Assembly: GCF_022605165.1 (NCBI RefSeq)
Contig: NC_063069.1
Coordinates: 2,790,001 to 2,854,000, forward strand
Length of the DNA stretch: 64,000 nt
Source of the DNA: Purpureocillium takamizusanense
Taxonomy: Eukaryota > Ascomycota > Sordariomycetes > Hypocreales > Ophiocordycipitaceae
Direction: 5' to 3'
The notes below the pieces were generated by a model. It was not told where the DNA came from. It did not search any database and saw nothing but the letters and a program-made list of their open reading frames with translations. The position numbers and the translations under genes are program-made. This document shows positions 22,460 to 33,365 of this stretch, piece by piece (within the stretch, counting starts at the first letter, position 1; each line of letters opens with the position of its first letter).

Positions 22460-24068
22460 ATGGAGAAATTCCCCGATCACGTCGACGCGCACTACATGGT
22501 CAATGGCGCCGCACACAGCCCGAATAACCAGCGGTCGTCGCCTGTCGCTTACCCTCAGCCCAACGGCGGCGCGACGCTGTCGGATCGCTGGCAGCCCGCC
22601 AGCGGCAGAAGAGAGAATGGCCACGCCCATGGCTGGCCCTCGAGCGCTGCTCGCGGACACGGCCGCCAGAAGAGTCTGAGCGATGCCTTCCGCACCATAC
22701 GCGCGAGAAATGGCAGCATGAGCCAGAATGCCCACGAGATTGCCGACGCCTTGCGCGCCCCCGTCTCCCCAAAGCTCGTCGTATGTTCAGTCTCGCTCCT
22801 ACCCCCCCTTCCCCTTCGCCAATGGCATCAGGCTGACAACTACTCGCGCCTAGATACTTTGCCTGTCATGGTATGCGTCATCGGCTCTGACCAACACGTC
22901 CTCGAAATCGATCCTGATGGCCTTCGACAAGCCGGCGACCCTGACCATAATTCAGTTTGCTTTCGTCTCCTCGCTGTGCATGTTTCTCGCCTGGCTCGCC
23001 ACGATATTCCCCGAACTGCGCAATAAGATTGCCGTCCTAAGGCACCCCATCCGCAAGCCGAGCAAAGACGTCATCCTCAACACACTCCCACTGGCCGCTT
23101 TCCAGATTGGTGGCCATTTACTAAGCTCGACCGCCACGGCCAAGATCCCTGTGTCTCTTGTGCACACGATCAAGGGCCTGTCCCCCTTGTTCACCGTCCT
23201 GGCTTATAGGATATTCTACGACATCCGGTACCCCCAAGCAACCTACCTCTCTCTTATACCACTGACCGTCGGTGTTATGCTCGCCTGCTCCGGTAAACAC
23301 AGCTACGACGGTCAATTGACGGGCGTCCTGCAGGCGCTGCTGGCAACGCTCATCTTCGTCACGCAAAACATCGTCTCCAAGAAGATCTTCAACGAGGCAG
23401 CAAAAGCCGAGGCCGAGGCCCCCGGCGTGCGATCCAAGAAGCTGGACAAGCTGAACCTTTTGTGCTACTCGTCTGGCATGGCCTTTCTCGTGACCTTGCC
23501 CATCTGGTTTTGGTCCGAGGGCATCACCCTACTGGGCGACTTCCTCAGCGACGGTGCAGTGGACCTGAGCAACAACCCCCTTGCTATGGACCACGGCCGG
23601 TTAACCCTGGAGTTCATCTTCAACGGTGTCTTCCACTTCAGCCAGAACATGCTGGCTTTCATCCTCTTGTCCATGGTGTCGCCCGTCACTTACTCGGTTG
23701 CAAGCTTGATCAAGCGCGTCTTCGTCATTGTCATGGCCATCCTCTGGTTCAGGAGCCCCACGACGCCCGTGCAGGCGGCGGGCATTGCGCTGACCTTTCT
23801 CGGTCTCTACCTCTATGACCGGACGAGCGAGAGCAACAAGGCCGACCGCAAGGCGCGCATGATGACGCAGTCCCGCACGGGCACGCCCTTGCTCCCCCTC
23901 AGCGAGGACGTCTCCGGCGCCAGCAGCCCCCAGGGTGGCTCTAGCGCGCACCCGTACACCGAGGGATACCGCGGAGCTATCACGGCGAGTGAGGACTCCA
24001 AGAAGGCCGACGACAACTTTGGACGCGGTCGTTCAGGCCGTGTCAACGCTGGCTGGGCCCAGCGGTAG
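22460..24068 (+). CDS. sly41: SLY41-type triose-phosphate-translocator family transporter
   Basis: A drug/metabolite-superfamily transporter of the TPT group; yeast Sly41 sits in the ER membrane and suppresses loss of Ypt1. Exons 22460-22780 and 22854-24068 give 511 residues. The first 107 residues are a polar cytosolic tail. The membrane domain starts right at the splice junction (ILCLSWYASSALTNTSSK) and has about ten hydrophobic segments, including LTIIQFAFVSSLCMFLAWLA, LSLIPLTVGVMLACSG, LLATLIFVTQNIVSKKIF and AGIALTFLGLYLYD. The signature SVASLIKRVFVIVMAILWF is typical of the family. The C-terminal 80 residues are polar. The substrate cannot be read from sequence; phosphorylated C3 compounds or nucleotide sugars are possible by family. 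Confidence 0.92.
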
Positions 24069-24611
24069 TGAAAACTTATAACTCGACTAGCTGTCATGTC
24101 ATGGGTCGAAGGAGGGGGAGGACCGAGTCGTCCTTGGATCCCTTGTTGCGTTTACTTTTCCTCATTTCCATCTTACCGAGGCGCGATTGACGAAGACGCT
24201 GCTCTCCGCCCACCCGGGGCGCGGCGCGCACACAATACAAACACACAACACACACACACACTTCCAAGGCCACAAAGTCACGCAAGCATCTAGATCTGGG
24301 GGGAAGTCTTCCTATGCCATCAAGACGGGTTTCCGGCGTTGTCTGTGGGGAACGAGGGTTCCCTATTTTTACTCTTCCCGGTGTACATGTACACAGAATG
24401 ACATCTATCTGCGCATGCCTTGCATGAATGAGGTACGTTTTCAGATATGTTTGGACGGCATGTGCATGGTAGAAACGTGCGCGTAGGCTTGGTTCATCCC
24501 TGAGTCGGATGTATTCATAAACAAGCGTGGTTTGAACAAAGCTAGGTATCGCAAGATGCCCTTCGTCCGGCCCGTGACGCCCCGTGCCTCGAGTGATTTC
24601 GCCGTTATCAA
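24069..24611. other. Intergenic between convergent SLY41 and ORC5 genes
   Basis: 3' sequence of both genes. It contains a short CA repeat at about 24240-24262. No gene is seen. Confidence 0.6.
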
Positions 24612-24614
24612 ATG

Positions 24615-24647
24615 CTACTACTACTACTGCTACTACTACTGCTACTA
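24615..24647 (-). repeat. (TAG)n microsatellite supplying the ORC5 stop codon
   Basis: Read on the minus strand the repeat is TAG TAG CAG, then TAG three times, CAG, and TAG four times. The frame matches ORC5, so the terminator at 24645-24647 is the first of nine in-frame TAG codons, with two CAG codons interspersed. Confidence 0.92.
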
Positions 24648-26455
24648 CTCCATGAGCCACTCTTCTACCTCGACGCCGATGCTCCTTCCTATGCCCCTGA
24701 TGGCATCCCACCCGACGTTGATCCTCCACTTGCCCGCCCTGTCCATGGTGTCGCCCGCGCCAACCCTCACCAGCAGCCGCAGGCTCGCCAGCGTGGAGAT
24801 GGCCATGCCCACGTCCCCGTCCACGACGGAGCCGACGGAGCCGCCCTCGGGAATCCACTCGCCGCGCACGGCCTCGAAGATGGCCAGCATGCGCTCGAGG
24901 ACGAAGGCGTGCGCGCCGAGAAGCTTGCGCGCAATCTTGCGATGCTTGGCGCCGCGTCGGGGCGTCGACGATCCGCCACCACCGGCCGCGGCCGCGGTGA
25001 AGCCTCCGCCGCGTCGGCGCCTGCGCCCGTGATGGTACGTGGAGAAGACGGTCAGGTCGTGGCGCGCGGCGTTGTGGGAAGCTAGATACGCGCAGAGGAG
25101 GAGAATGCGGGCGGCAATGGGGAGCAGGGCAGTGAGCTGCGCGGCGGCGGGAGCGGGCGCGGCGGTGATAGTATGTGTCGTCGTTGTCGTCGTCGCTTTA
25201 GAGACGCCGTTGACGGCTTGGTCCACGGGGATAGGGGCCGGCCCATCGCCAAGGGCGGCGGTGCTCTTCCCACCCGCGCCAGGGCGCAGCGAGACGATGC
25301 TCGGGTTCAGGAGGGACTCGTCCTGGAAGTGGACCCTCGCGGCGACGAGCAGCTTCGAGAACTCCTTGACGGCGTAGGTGCCGGCGACGACGGGGGCGAT
25401 GAAGCGCGGCCACAGGGCGCGGCAGCCGTGGCGGAAGGCGGGCAGGGTGCGCGCGGCGGAGCGCACAAAGGCGTCGTGGACGGCGGCGCAGAAGCGCGTC
25501 CACAGGTCCGCCGTCTCGCGCTCCGTCGTCCCGGGGATGGGCGGCGGCGGGGCGAGCGCAAGGATGCGCACGAACTCGGGTTTGGTGTACGGCGGGAAGT
25601 GCAGGTGCGGCGCCGAGGGCGTGCGGAGGAAGCCGGCGGGCGGCGCGGTGACGATGAAGACGCACGTCAGGCAGGGGATCTGGTCCGACACACGTCGAGG
25701 TGGTCAGCCGTCTCGTGTCGTAGGCGGACACTCACAGAGAGAGAGACAAGGTCACAGAGACAATACTCACCATCTCGGACAGACGAGCCAGCGCGGGGAG
25801 CAGCGTGGGCGGCGCGTCCCTCTGCCGATCAATGGCGTCTAGCACCAGGACGAACCTCGAGCGCGGCTGCCGCGTCGGATCCCTTAGCATCGTCCCCAGC
25901 GCTACCGTCAGCTGCGCGAGCGTCTCGCAACGCCTGCGCTGCTGGTCCCACCTGTGGCGCTCGTCGTCATCCCGGGCATCACATCGCAGCGCGTCGGCCA
26001 CGGCCCCTACGACGCGCTCGAAGAGATGCCTCCCCGTGATGCACTGCGCCGCGTTGACGAAGGCGTATCGCAGGTTCGGCTCGCCAGTGTCTTTGCTACT
26101 ACCGTTGACTTCGACGTCGCCGTCGCCGCCCTCGTCGCGCCGTGACAGCGCGGCTAGTTGTGACAGCAACTGTGATGTGATGGCGGATTTGCCCGTGGCT
26201 TCGGTGCCGTGGAGGACGAGGTTGCGGCAGGGCGCGGCGTCAGGCTATGAAGTTCCAAACGATACACCCATTAGCCTTTCAGCCCGTCCGCACACCAAGA
26301 TGCTCGGCAGTCTTAAACAAGGAGTTGTATCGTCGCCCACAAGCACGTACATGGAGGAGCGTTGCCAGGGAGCGAATCTGTTGTTCCCGGCCCGGGAAAC
26401 GCTCAGCCAGAGAGGTGAGAAGCTCCTCGTCTGGGAGGCGGAAGAGGGGCGCCAT
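24645..26455 (-). CDS. orc5: Origin recognition complex subunit 5
   Basis: Orc5 is one of the AAA+-like subunits of the complex that marks replication origins and loads MCM. Exons are 26351-26455, 25771-26244 and 24645-25679, all joined at phase 0, giving 537 residues. The start MAPLFRLPDEELL is followed by the ring-start segment FPGREQQIRSLATLLH and, in exon 2, PDAAPCRNLVLHG then the Walker A GTEATGKSA. The Walker-B-like strand reads RFVLVLDAIDRQRD. Exon 3 begins IPCLTCVFIVTAPPAGFLR, the usual sensor region, and ends with the ORC5 C-terminal domain (LLPIAARILLLCAYLASHN, RRRRRGG, HRKIARKLLGAHAFVLERML, VGAGD, KWRIN). The C-terminal part carries Ala/Thr/Gly runs. Introns are 91 and 106 nt. It lies in tandem downstream of mms22. 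Confidence 0.93.
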
Positions 26456-26957
26456 GATGCCGTTAACCATCCATCCCCGGCAGCAATTGATGAAAGGGGA
26501 CAATCGGAGAAGTCGGACGTGTTGGCAGTGGATTTGATGTTGCGGTTTCGGTAGGGCTCTGGCGATGCGTGTGGTCGGTGGTTTAATTGGAACGCGTCTC
26601 CCAGCGCGTCTCGGCGGCAGTCAGTCATCGGCTAGTGGGCCGCGCCACAATTGGGTGGGGGAAACTCGGCCGAACAACGACAATTGGTAACCGATAACTA
26701 TACTGTACTGTAGGTACCTTTATTAGACTGCTTCACACGCTCACTGAAACTTCACTTACATGCATCTACTCTATACGAAGTAGGCATGTCACCACGCAGT
26801 CGCAAACAGCACTGTGTGCTTGGAATTCTTCATGTTCCAATGCTTTTCATTCGACTTTTTCATAATTCGTCCACGTCAGCGCTCCCATAGTTATCTCTTC
26901 ATTCATTCCAAAGGTTGTGCGGAATGAACCCAAACGCCTAGCAATGCACCTCGCTTC
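26456..26957. other. Intergenic, MMS22 to ORC5
   Basis: 502 bp holding the 3' end of mms22 and the ORC5 promoter. One AGGTACCT palindrome lies at 26712-26719. Nothing else is seen. Confidence 0.6.
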
Positions 26958-29900
26958 TCAAAACACCACATTGTCAATCATGTCGGCGTGCGACGAAACT
27001 CCAAACACCTCGTCCCACCACCAGCGCCATTCCCGTATGCGCTCATGCAAGTCTTGCAACACGGTTTCAGCGTCGAAAGTTGGAACTGGTACGCCCTTCG
27101 CCGAGGCTCCGCCGTGATTGTTTGCCTGGGTTGTCATTCGATTCCCCCGATTGCCCCAGCCCGTTGCCACGTCCTTGACGATCAAGTCTGTGAACATCTT
27201 CACGTCCGACTCAGGTCGAGATTGCCGGGCGCAGTTTGTCGTGTTCGTTCCGAAAAGCCTATCTGCCGTGGTCGCCGTCTCTCTTGGACGAGCGAGACCG
27301 CTGGTCGCGTCTTCGGCTGCCGTCATCATTGGGTGCAGGAACTCGAATGAGCTGCATAGCCTGGTCCATACTTGTGAGGGGGGGCTGGACGCAGCGATGA
27401 CGCGCAGTCCCGGCCACAGCAAGTTGAGCACCGCCACGACTTGCCGCAAGACATGCAACTGCGCTGCTGACAACCTGACGGCGTCCCTCGCCCAGTCGCC
27501 TATGCCCTCGATCGCTGCATCTGTCAGGTTCACGATCTGTGGGAGGTCGGCCGCGGTCAATTCGTATGCAATTGCCTTCTTAGCCATGAGAATACGCAAG
27601 GATTCTCCGTACACGTCCAGCAGCGGGTAGGCAGACGTGTTTCTGAACGAAGCCCGAATGCAGGACGGCAACATCTTGCCAAGAACAAAGTTGACGATGC
27701 CCTGATTCGCCATGCCCTTTCTCAGCATGCCCACGTCCTCGCGCAGCCCATCGTTGCTTATCGCGAATTTGACGTTGCTGAGCAAGAGGTGAAAGAGTTG
27801 CTGGCTGCTTCTGGAATCGCCTTCTGTGAGTCGCACGCCATATGATATCAACCCCGCAACCTGCAGCTGAGGGTCTTCAGTCGAGGGAGAGTATTCATTC
27901 GAGATCTGGTAGAAGAAGTTGTCCACCGGTCGGATCTCTGAGCCATGTGATTTGATGAGCGAGACGACGCCTCGAGTGAACACCACATAACGCTGATGGC
28001 TTGACGTGTCGTGCGACACGGCTTTGAGGTCCATCTTGATCTGCTCCATGACCCGCTGCAGAGTCGTAGAATGCTCTGCCAGCAATATTGCCTTGAGCGA
28101 TGGCCCAGCGTCACGAACCGACCTTCTCATCCGAGAGATAGCAAACTCAAATAGGTCTCGGTTCGTCGCGTAGTCAGGCTTCGAGCCCAAGGCCACCACA
28201 GCGTCAGGCACATAGTCTTTGCCGCTCTTGTGAAGTTGCTTGGCGAGGGCATTTTCATACTTCAGGTATTCGCGCGGTTTCACCAACGACAGTACCCATA
28301 GTTCGGGCAAACTGCACCCTGCACTGGTCCAGGAATCAAGACCAGACTCCAAGAGGACCGACACGAAATGAACCATATGTCTTCTTAGATGCAAGTCCAG
28401 CTGATATGGCGGTGCGACAAACAACCCGTACGTGCCCGATCTGAACAAGTCTGAGAGTTCGAAGCTGCCGCACTTGATGTATCTTGCACCCAGTCGTGCA
28501 GACAGTGACACCACGCTCTCTATGCACTTGTCCTTGTTTCCACCTGCGATGGCGTGGGGTCTCATTTCGGTTCGTGAGGACATCACGCAGCGAGCCATGG
28601 AGAAGAATCCTCGAAGCAAAACGCGCTCGACCGTCTCTAAAGCGTCGTCGGCCAAAGCCGAGTTCAATATTTGGCTTTCGCTTTGCTGGCTCTCTTCTTG
28701 CTCCTTGAAGTCGTCCACCATGCCGAGAAATGAGTTCAGGGTGGTAATGGCGGTCTGCAAGGTTCCCCAGTCAAGGTCTGGCGGAGCGGCTGCAAATTGC
28801 TGGTAGATGATCTGAAGCTGGTAGGTGTTTAGTGAGAATGTGACGCCTTCAAGGTCGGTCGCGGCCATCAGGACATCTAGGGATGCGGCGACAGAAGCGT
28901 AGATCACATCTCCTACCGCCGCCTTGTTCCTAGCAATCGTGTCGTTTATACGGTCCTCGCTGATCGGCTGCCTACCATCCTTGGCCATGGCAAGGGCTTG
29001 CTGTTGAATTTCCGGAGCCACGGAACTGAATTGTCGGAGAACCTGCTGGAAAAAGGAGTTCCGCCACTGATTGAAGGGCCTGAAGGATGTGCTTGCCTCC
29101 CCAGACGCAACGATGAATCGAGCGAGTTGTGACCAACAGCGTATGTTTATCAGGCAGGCCTCCTTGTGGGAATTTTCCGGGGAAACTAGTCGCTCGATAA
29201 GGGTGATGGCTGGACGCAGGTCAGGAGGAGCTGCCCAGAACAAAGTCGCAAGGAGATCATGGTGGTTTCTCAGAGCTGCGAGATCGCGTGCGTGCACGGT
29301 CTGCTCCTTGAGATGTTGGCGGTTGTGGTTTGGCGTAGTCCTCACAACCAGGTTGCGTATATCCTTTGTGGCATCGACCTCTCTGAGCTTGCGGATACTC
29401 AGTCCGACCATCTTCAGGAATATGTGGAAGCATCTGTCGCCAGGTTCGACTTCTAGTACCGGGCGACTGGCAAGTTCCTCCAAAAACCGGGGAGATTCGT
29501 ATGCTTCTTCATTGCGCAAATGAGCAAGATCCTGAGAGCCAAAAAAGTCGAAGATGACCCCAACCACAGTCGCAGACCGCCGCCACCCCCACTGTTGGAT
29601 GAGACAATGGCATCGCCCGACAAGTGCTCTGCAGTAGTCGTTGAAGCTGGGAGACTGTCGCGTATTGTCTTGGTACAAACGAAACACACGCTTTAAAAGA
29701 GCCTGGGGGATGCCCCATCCGTCATTGCTCAGGTCATGACGTCTGCCCGAGATAATGACGCCAGAGTCGCCGAATTCGACAAGTGGGAGGAGGGTGAACA
29801 TGAACTCCCAAGAGCGTTCAAAGTCTTCTGCATCTGCGCTGGCGGCGACCGATGGTGGGACTATCACGCCCTGCACCACGTCCCAAAACGATGCCCTAGG

Positions 29901-32900
29901 GATATGAGCGGCCTCTAGAACCTTCATCAAGACCACCCATGACTGAATGACGAAGGCGTCATCCCGAATCCCGCGTTCTCGGGCTCGTATGGAGTGCAAG
30001 TCATCGTATGCTCTCTTGACTGGGGTTGCGCCTGTGCCGGAAAGAATCCGCATCGAGGTCTCGGTGATTCTCTTCAGCAGGTCTTCGGCCTGAAATTGCT
30101 CGGTTGACAGCGCCGGCTCGTCTTGGCATATACGAAAGACAAGGAGTGCCACAAGGAGCATGCGGTCCAACACCCGCATTACTGAGCTCTGATTGCACTC
30201 TGGTGCTCGTATCAGATGATTGACAAGACAGTCGACTCGGCTGTTGAAAGAGCCAAGACATTCAATCGAACGAGCGGCGAAAGCTTTGGCATCGTTGTCT
30301 AGTGTAAAGCACAGAGATTCCTTCAGGTATTGCAACACAAACATGGAGGCTTCAACGGTGGTCGAAGAAATCCCGGAGCCACCTGCGTCAGCACTCTCGA
30401 TTTGTTCCACAACGAAATCGAAGACTATGCCAAGCTCTGAGGAGACATGAGCATCCCAGGCACCCCACTCCAAGGTTATGTTGCCCAGATTGAAGGAAAC
30501 CGACGGGCGGGTGTCCGCCGGTGCTGTTGAGACGTTGCCTTTCAGATAAGATGCAAGGATACCGCTACCGATAAGACTAGTCTCGTGAAAGTAGACTCTG
30601 GGATCGAGAGGGAACACCTCAAAGTGCTGCGTGTAGGTCGTTCCATAAGGGCCCAAGCCGAGCAGCTTGGAAACGTCGTGGTCAGACCGTGCCGGGTTAA
30701 ACTCAGGCACATATTTGACGGGCAGAGGCTCTTTGGCACGCAGAAACTCAGGCGCCTCAGTGTCGACACGTCGGGGCTTGATGAGTTTTCGCCTGCGCGC
30801 CCTCTCAGGGCGTGATTTAAGAGTTGGCGCCGTCTTAGTATGTGTAGTATCGGAAGAGTCACCTTGCTCCGTAGAGCTGTCTGGTTCCATAGCGATGTTG
30901 GCGAGAGACGCTTGGAGCGGCATCCCCACATGGGTATTGCGGTACAAACGGTCGAAGACTCGCTTTCGAGCATGGAAAGCGCCTCGCCTGGATTGATCGC
31001 TTTCATCCATCTCAAGTTGAGCCGGACGGGTCGGGGTCGCAGGACGAGTGACGACACTGCCTGCGGCAAGTGCTTTGTCTGACCGAGGCCTACCAAACAA
31101 TTTGTCTGGCCCATATGTGATGGAGCCGCCGTCACTGATCTGCTTGACCAACTTGCGAGTAGTCGATGTTGCTTGGCTCGCCCACGCTTTCTGCCTCACT
31201 CGCCCATTGCCAGAGGTGTCTTGCAGCGGTGGTCGAGGCGGCATGGGATTCCTGATAGCCTTTGTAACCGATTCGCGTGGACGGATAGAGCCCTCCCGCC
31301 ATTCATGCAGAACCGACGCTGCATCAATCTGGTCTTGCCGAGTTGCGAGCTGAATAGTTTTTCGCTTGGGACTGCTTCGCCCTTGACCGAGCTGTCGCTT
31401 AGCAGCGCGTGCGGCGATGTTCAGGAAACGTGGTGCATTTGGTCCGATTACGTCTAGGATGCTAAGTCGAGGAGCCGAGCGCTGGGGATGCACCTTGCCT
31501 GCCCTTCTGTTGGATCTTCGGTTCTTGAGCTTGGAGTTGTCTCGCTCTGACGGGGCTGAGGCCCGATAGACATGGCTGGTGATCTTTCCTTGCCGCTGCC
31601 CTTTGGAGCGTCGTGGAATTGGAGTATGGCCGAGAGCCTTGATACGTTTTGGGTCGCGTTTCAATGATTCCGGGAGTTTGAGTTGGCGTTTGCCCACGGT
31701 CCGTCCCGGCAGCATGGCATCGATATGGTCGTCTTCCACCACGGAGCCTTCGTCGTCTGATATGACGGACTGAGCCGGGTCAGGTATTGCGTCCGGTACC
31801 AAGCTCAGCCTGGCCTGAACGAAAGACCGATCACTCGCAGGAATAGGGCCAACAACTTTCTCTCCATCACTCTCGTCCGACTCATCAAACAACAAGTTCG
31901 CTGCCGTCGAGCCGGGCAACGCTGGTCTTGACTGCGCGACTCCTCTCCGGATCTCGCGAGCGGGAGACTGACGGTTCTTATTTCTTCTTGTGTCCGCCTG
32001 AAGCTTGTCTCGACCAGACTGTTGATCCAATCGCAACCAAGACGCCGGAAGGACACCGCGAATGCGCCGCCCAATGGTGTTGACAACTTCCTCGTCGCTT
32101 TCCGAACTGCTTCTCGCGCTTGACAAGGACGGACCATTGTGACGCAGGCTTGGTGAAAACCTGTGCGTGTTGTCGTCGTCTGATGAAATATCAATAACTG
32201 CTTCAGCCAATGGTTTTTGAGACTCTGTATAAGGAGTCCGAGGTTGGGAGTCCCGTAACGTCTCGTGATGGCGGGCGCTTAGTCTCGGTTGCGGATTGTG
32301 CGAAGTCAATGCGAGCGGGTCGGGAGAAGCCTCCCTTTCCCTGGATGGTGCATTCATTTCCACCGGATCACTGTCGAGAACATTTATCCTTCGACGCTTC
32401 CGTATCGTGGAAGGAGGTGGCGACGATGGACGCTTGGCGGATTTTGTCGGAACCAAGCGAGGTATCGGTTGGAACAAGTCATCAAGCGCTGGCAGATCTT
32501 GGTCGAGAACGCTTGTACCGTCCGTATCGCCGGTAGAGCTTGCTCGGCTGCTTTCCTCGCCACGGTTGTTTGCTGGAGACATCTTGGGAGGCGATGACGA
32601 GGGAAGTTCAAACGGATCCATTGCACCCAAGGAGCTGGACGGTTCGTTGAAGCGAGCTTGTGTATCGCCCGGCACATCTGTCATATCCTGACTCTGTTCC
32701 TCGAAGTCGTGATCCTGCTCCGTGTCCTCGCGAAGGTAACGGGCAGACTCGACCGCCACCCGCACAGGCCTCACGCCGTGCTTCTTGAAGAGATTGCTGT
32801 ACTGCACGTTCTCCAGCAGGTACGGGTGCTCCTGGATGGGTTTTCGTGGCCGCAAGGACCGTTCATAGCGAACGGCCAACTGTCTCGCCTCATGATCGTC

Positions 32901-33365
32901 GTCAATGAATTCTCGGTGACGATTTCGGTGGCTCTGGTAGAGCGGAATTTCGATTCGTGTCCGGACCGGGCCAGACGACGCAGGCTGAAGCGGGAGGTGC
33001 TCCGTTGGTTCGGCTTCTTGGCTTCGCTCCTGCTCAGCGGCATGTTCGTGATCGGCACGGCCAAGTAAGAGCTCATCGACAGGCGGCAGGTCGTCCTCGC
33101 TGGGCACGGAGGAGAGCGGTGACGAGTAGGGAAGCTGATCGAAGGGCGGTGTGGATGTTGCGGCACCCTCAGGCAGGGCTGCTGGCCGCGCTTGACCTTC
33201 GCCTTGCGAGTCGGGAACATCCCATATGTCCTTGTCTTCCTGTGGCACGAGAACTGCAGCATCCACGACTGCCGGTGGGAAAGCTGGCGCCTCGGTTTCT
33301 TGGCTATCGAAGCCATCTTCCCCCTCGGAGTCTGGAACCTCCCCCAGCTCTTTCCAGTTGGCCAT
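26958..33365 (-). CDS. mms22: Mms22/Mus7-family replication-fork repair protein
   Basis: Mms22 (Mus7 in fission yeast) works with the Rtt101-Mms1 cullin ligase to rescue stalled or alkylation-damaged replication forks. A single exon encodes 2,135 residues, in the range of the fungal family. The N-terminus is acidic and begins MANWKELGEVPDSEGED, with a second copy of the same idea at DIWDVPDSQGEG, a pattern typical of these proteins. About 900 residues are disordered and rich in Ser, Arg and Glu. The conserved helical family domain runs from roughly residue 930 to the end (NPARSDHDVSKLLGLGPYGTTYTQ, LVGRCHCLIQQWGWRRSATVV, FDFFGSQDL, LNLLWPGLRVIAASSP). No introns are needed. The family is recognised from these blocks; molecular activity is by analogy. 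Confidence 0.9.
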   Translation of the reverse strand: MANWKELGEVPDSEGEDGFDSQETEAPAFPPAVVDAAVLVPQEDKDIWDVPDSQGEGQARPAALPEGAATSTPPFDQLPYSSPLSSVPSEDDLPPVDELLLGRADHEHAAEQERSQEAEPTEHLPLQPASSGPVRTRIEIPLYQSHRNRHREFIDDDHEARQLAVRYERSLRPRKPIQEHPYLLENVQYSNLFKKHGVRPVRVAVESARYLREDTEQDHDFEEQSQDMTDVPGDTQARFNEPSSSLGAMDPFELPSSSPPKMSPANNRGEESSRASSTGDTDGTSVLDQDLPALDDLFQPIPRLVPTKSAKRPSSPPPSTIRKRRRINVLDSDPVEMNAPSREREASPDPLALTSHNPQPRLSARHHETLRDSQPRTPYTESQKPLAEAVIDISSDDDNTHRFSPSLRHNGPSLSSARSSSESDEEVVNTIGRRIRGVLPASWLRLDQQSGRDKLQADTRRNKNRQSPAREIRRGVAQSRPALPGSTAANLLFDESDESDGEKVVGPIPASDRSFVQARLSLVPDAIPDPAQSVISDDEGSVVEDDHIDAMLPGRTVGKRQLKLPESLKRDPKRIKALGHTPIPRRSKGQRQGKITSHVYRASAPSERDNSKLKNRRSNRRAGKVHPQRSAPRLSILDVIGPNAPRFLNIAARAAKRQLGQGRSSPKRKTIQLATRQDQIDAASVLHEWREGSIRPRESVTKAIRNPMPPRPPLQDTSGNGRVRQKAWASQATSTTRKLVKQISDGGSITYGPDKLFGRPRSDKALAAGSVVTRPATPTRPAQLEMDESDQSRRGAFHARKRVFDRLYRNTHVGMPLQASLANIAMEPDSSTEQGDSSDTTHTKTAPTLKSRPERARRRKLIKPRRVDTEAPEFLRAKEPLPVKYVPEFNPARSDHDVSKLLGLGPYGTTYTQHFEVFPLDPRVYFHETSLIGSGILASYLKGNVSTAPADTRPSVSFNLGNITLEWGAWDAHVSSELGIVFDFVVEQIESADAGGSGISSTTVEASMFVLQYLKESLCFTLDNDAKAFAARSIECLGSFNSRVDCLVNHLIRAPECNQSSVMRVLDRMLLVALLVFRICQDEPALSTEQFQAEDLLKRITETSMRILSGTGATPVKRAYDDLHSIRARERGIRDDAFVIQSWVVLMKVLEAAHIPRASFWDVVQGVIVPPSVAASADAEDFERSWEFMFTLLPLVEFGDSGVIISGRRHDLSNDGWGIPQALLKRVFRLYQDNTRQSPSFNDYCRALVGRCHCLIQQWGWRRSATVVGVIFDFFGSQDLAHLRNEEAYESPRFLEELASRPVLEVEPGDRCFHIFLKMVGLSIRKLREVDATKDIRNLVVRTTPNHNRQHLKEQTVHARDLAALRNHHDLLATLFWAAPPDLRPAITLIERLVSPENSHKEACLINIRCWSQLARFIVASGEASTSFRPFNQWRNSFFQQVLRQFSSVAPEIQQQALAMAKDGRQPISEDRINDTIARNKAAVGDVIYASVAASLDVLMAATDLEGVTFSLNTYQLQIIYQQFAAAPPDLDWGTLQTAITTLNSFLGMVDDFKEQEESQQSESQILNSALADDALETVERVLLRGFFSMARCVMSSRTEMRPHAIAGGNKDKCIESVVSLSARLGARYIKCGSFELSDLFRSGTYGLFVAPPYQLDLHLRRHMVHFVSVLLESGLDSWTSAGCSLPELWVLSLVKPREYLKYENALAKQLHKSGKDYVPDAVVALGSKPDYATNRDLFEFAISRMRRSVRDAGPSLKAILLAEHSTTLQRVMEQIKMDLKAVSHDTSSHQRYVVFTRGVVSLIKSHGSEIRPVDNFFYQISNEYSPSTEDPQLQVAGLISYGVRLTEGDSRSSQQLFHLLLSNVKFAISNDGLREDVGMLRKGMANQGIVNFVLGKMLPSCIRASFRNTSAYPLLDVYGESLRILMAKKAIAYELTAADLPQIVNLTDAAIEGIGDWARDAVRLSAAQLHVLRQVVAVLNLLWPGLRVIAASSPPSQVWTRLCSSFEFLHPMMTAAEDATSGLARPRETATTADRLFGTNTTNCARQSRPESDVKMFTDLIVKDVATGWGNRGNRMTTQANNHGGASAKGVPVPTFDAETVLQDLHERIREWRWWWDEVFGVSSHADMIDNVVF

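Noticed and set aside
25173..26039. 288-residue plus-strand frame over ORC5
   Set aside because: The translation is Arg/Ala/Gly-rich low complexity, antisense to ORC5 exons, and runs across an ORC5 intron without a signature.
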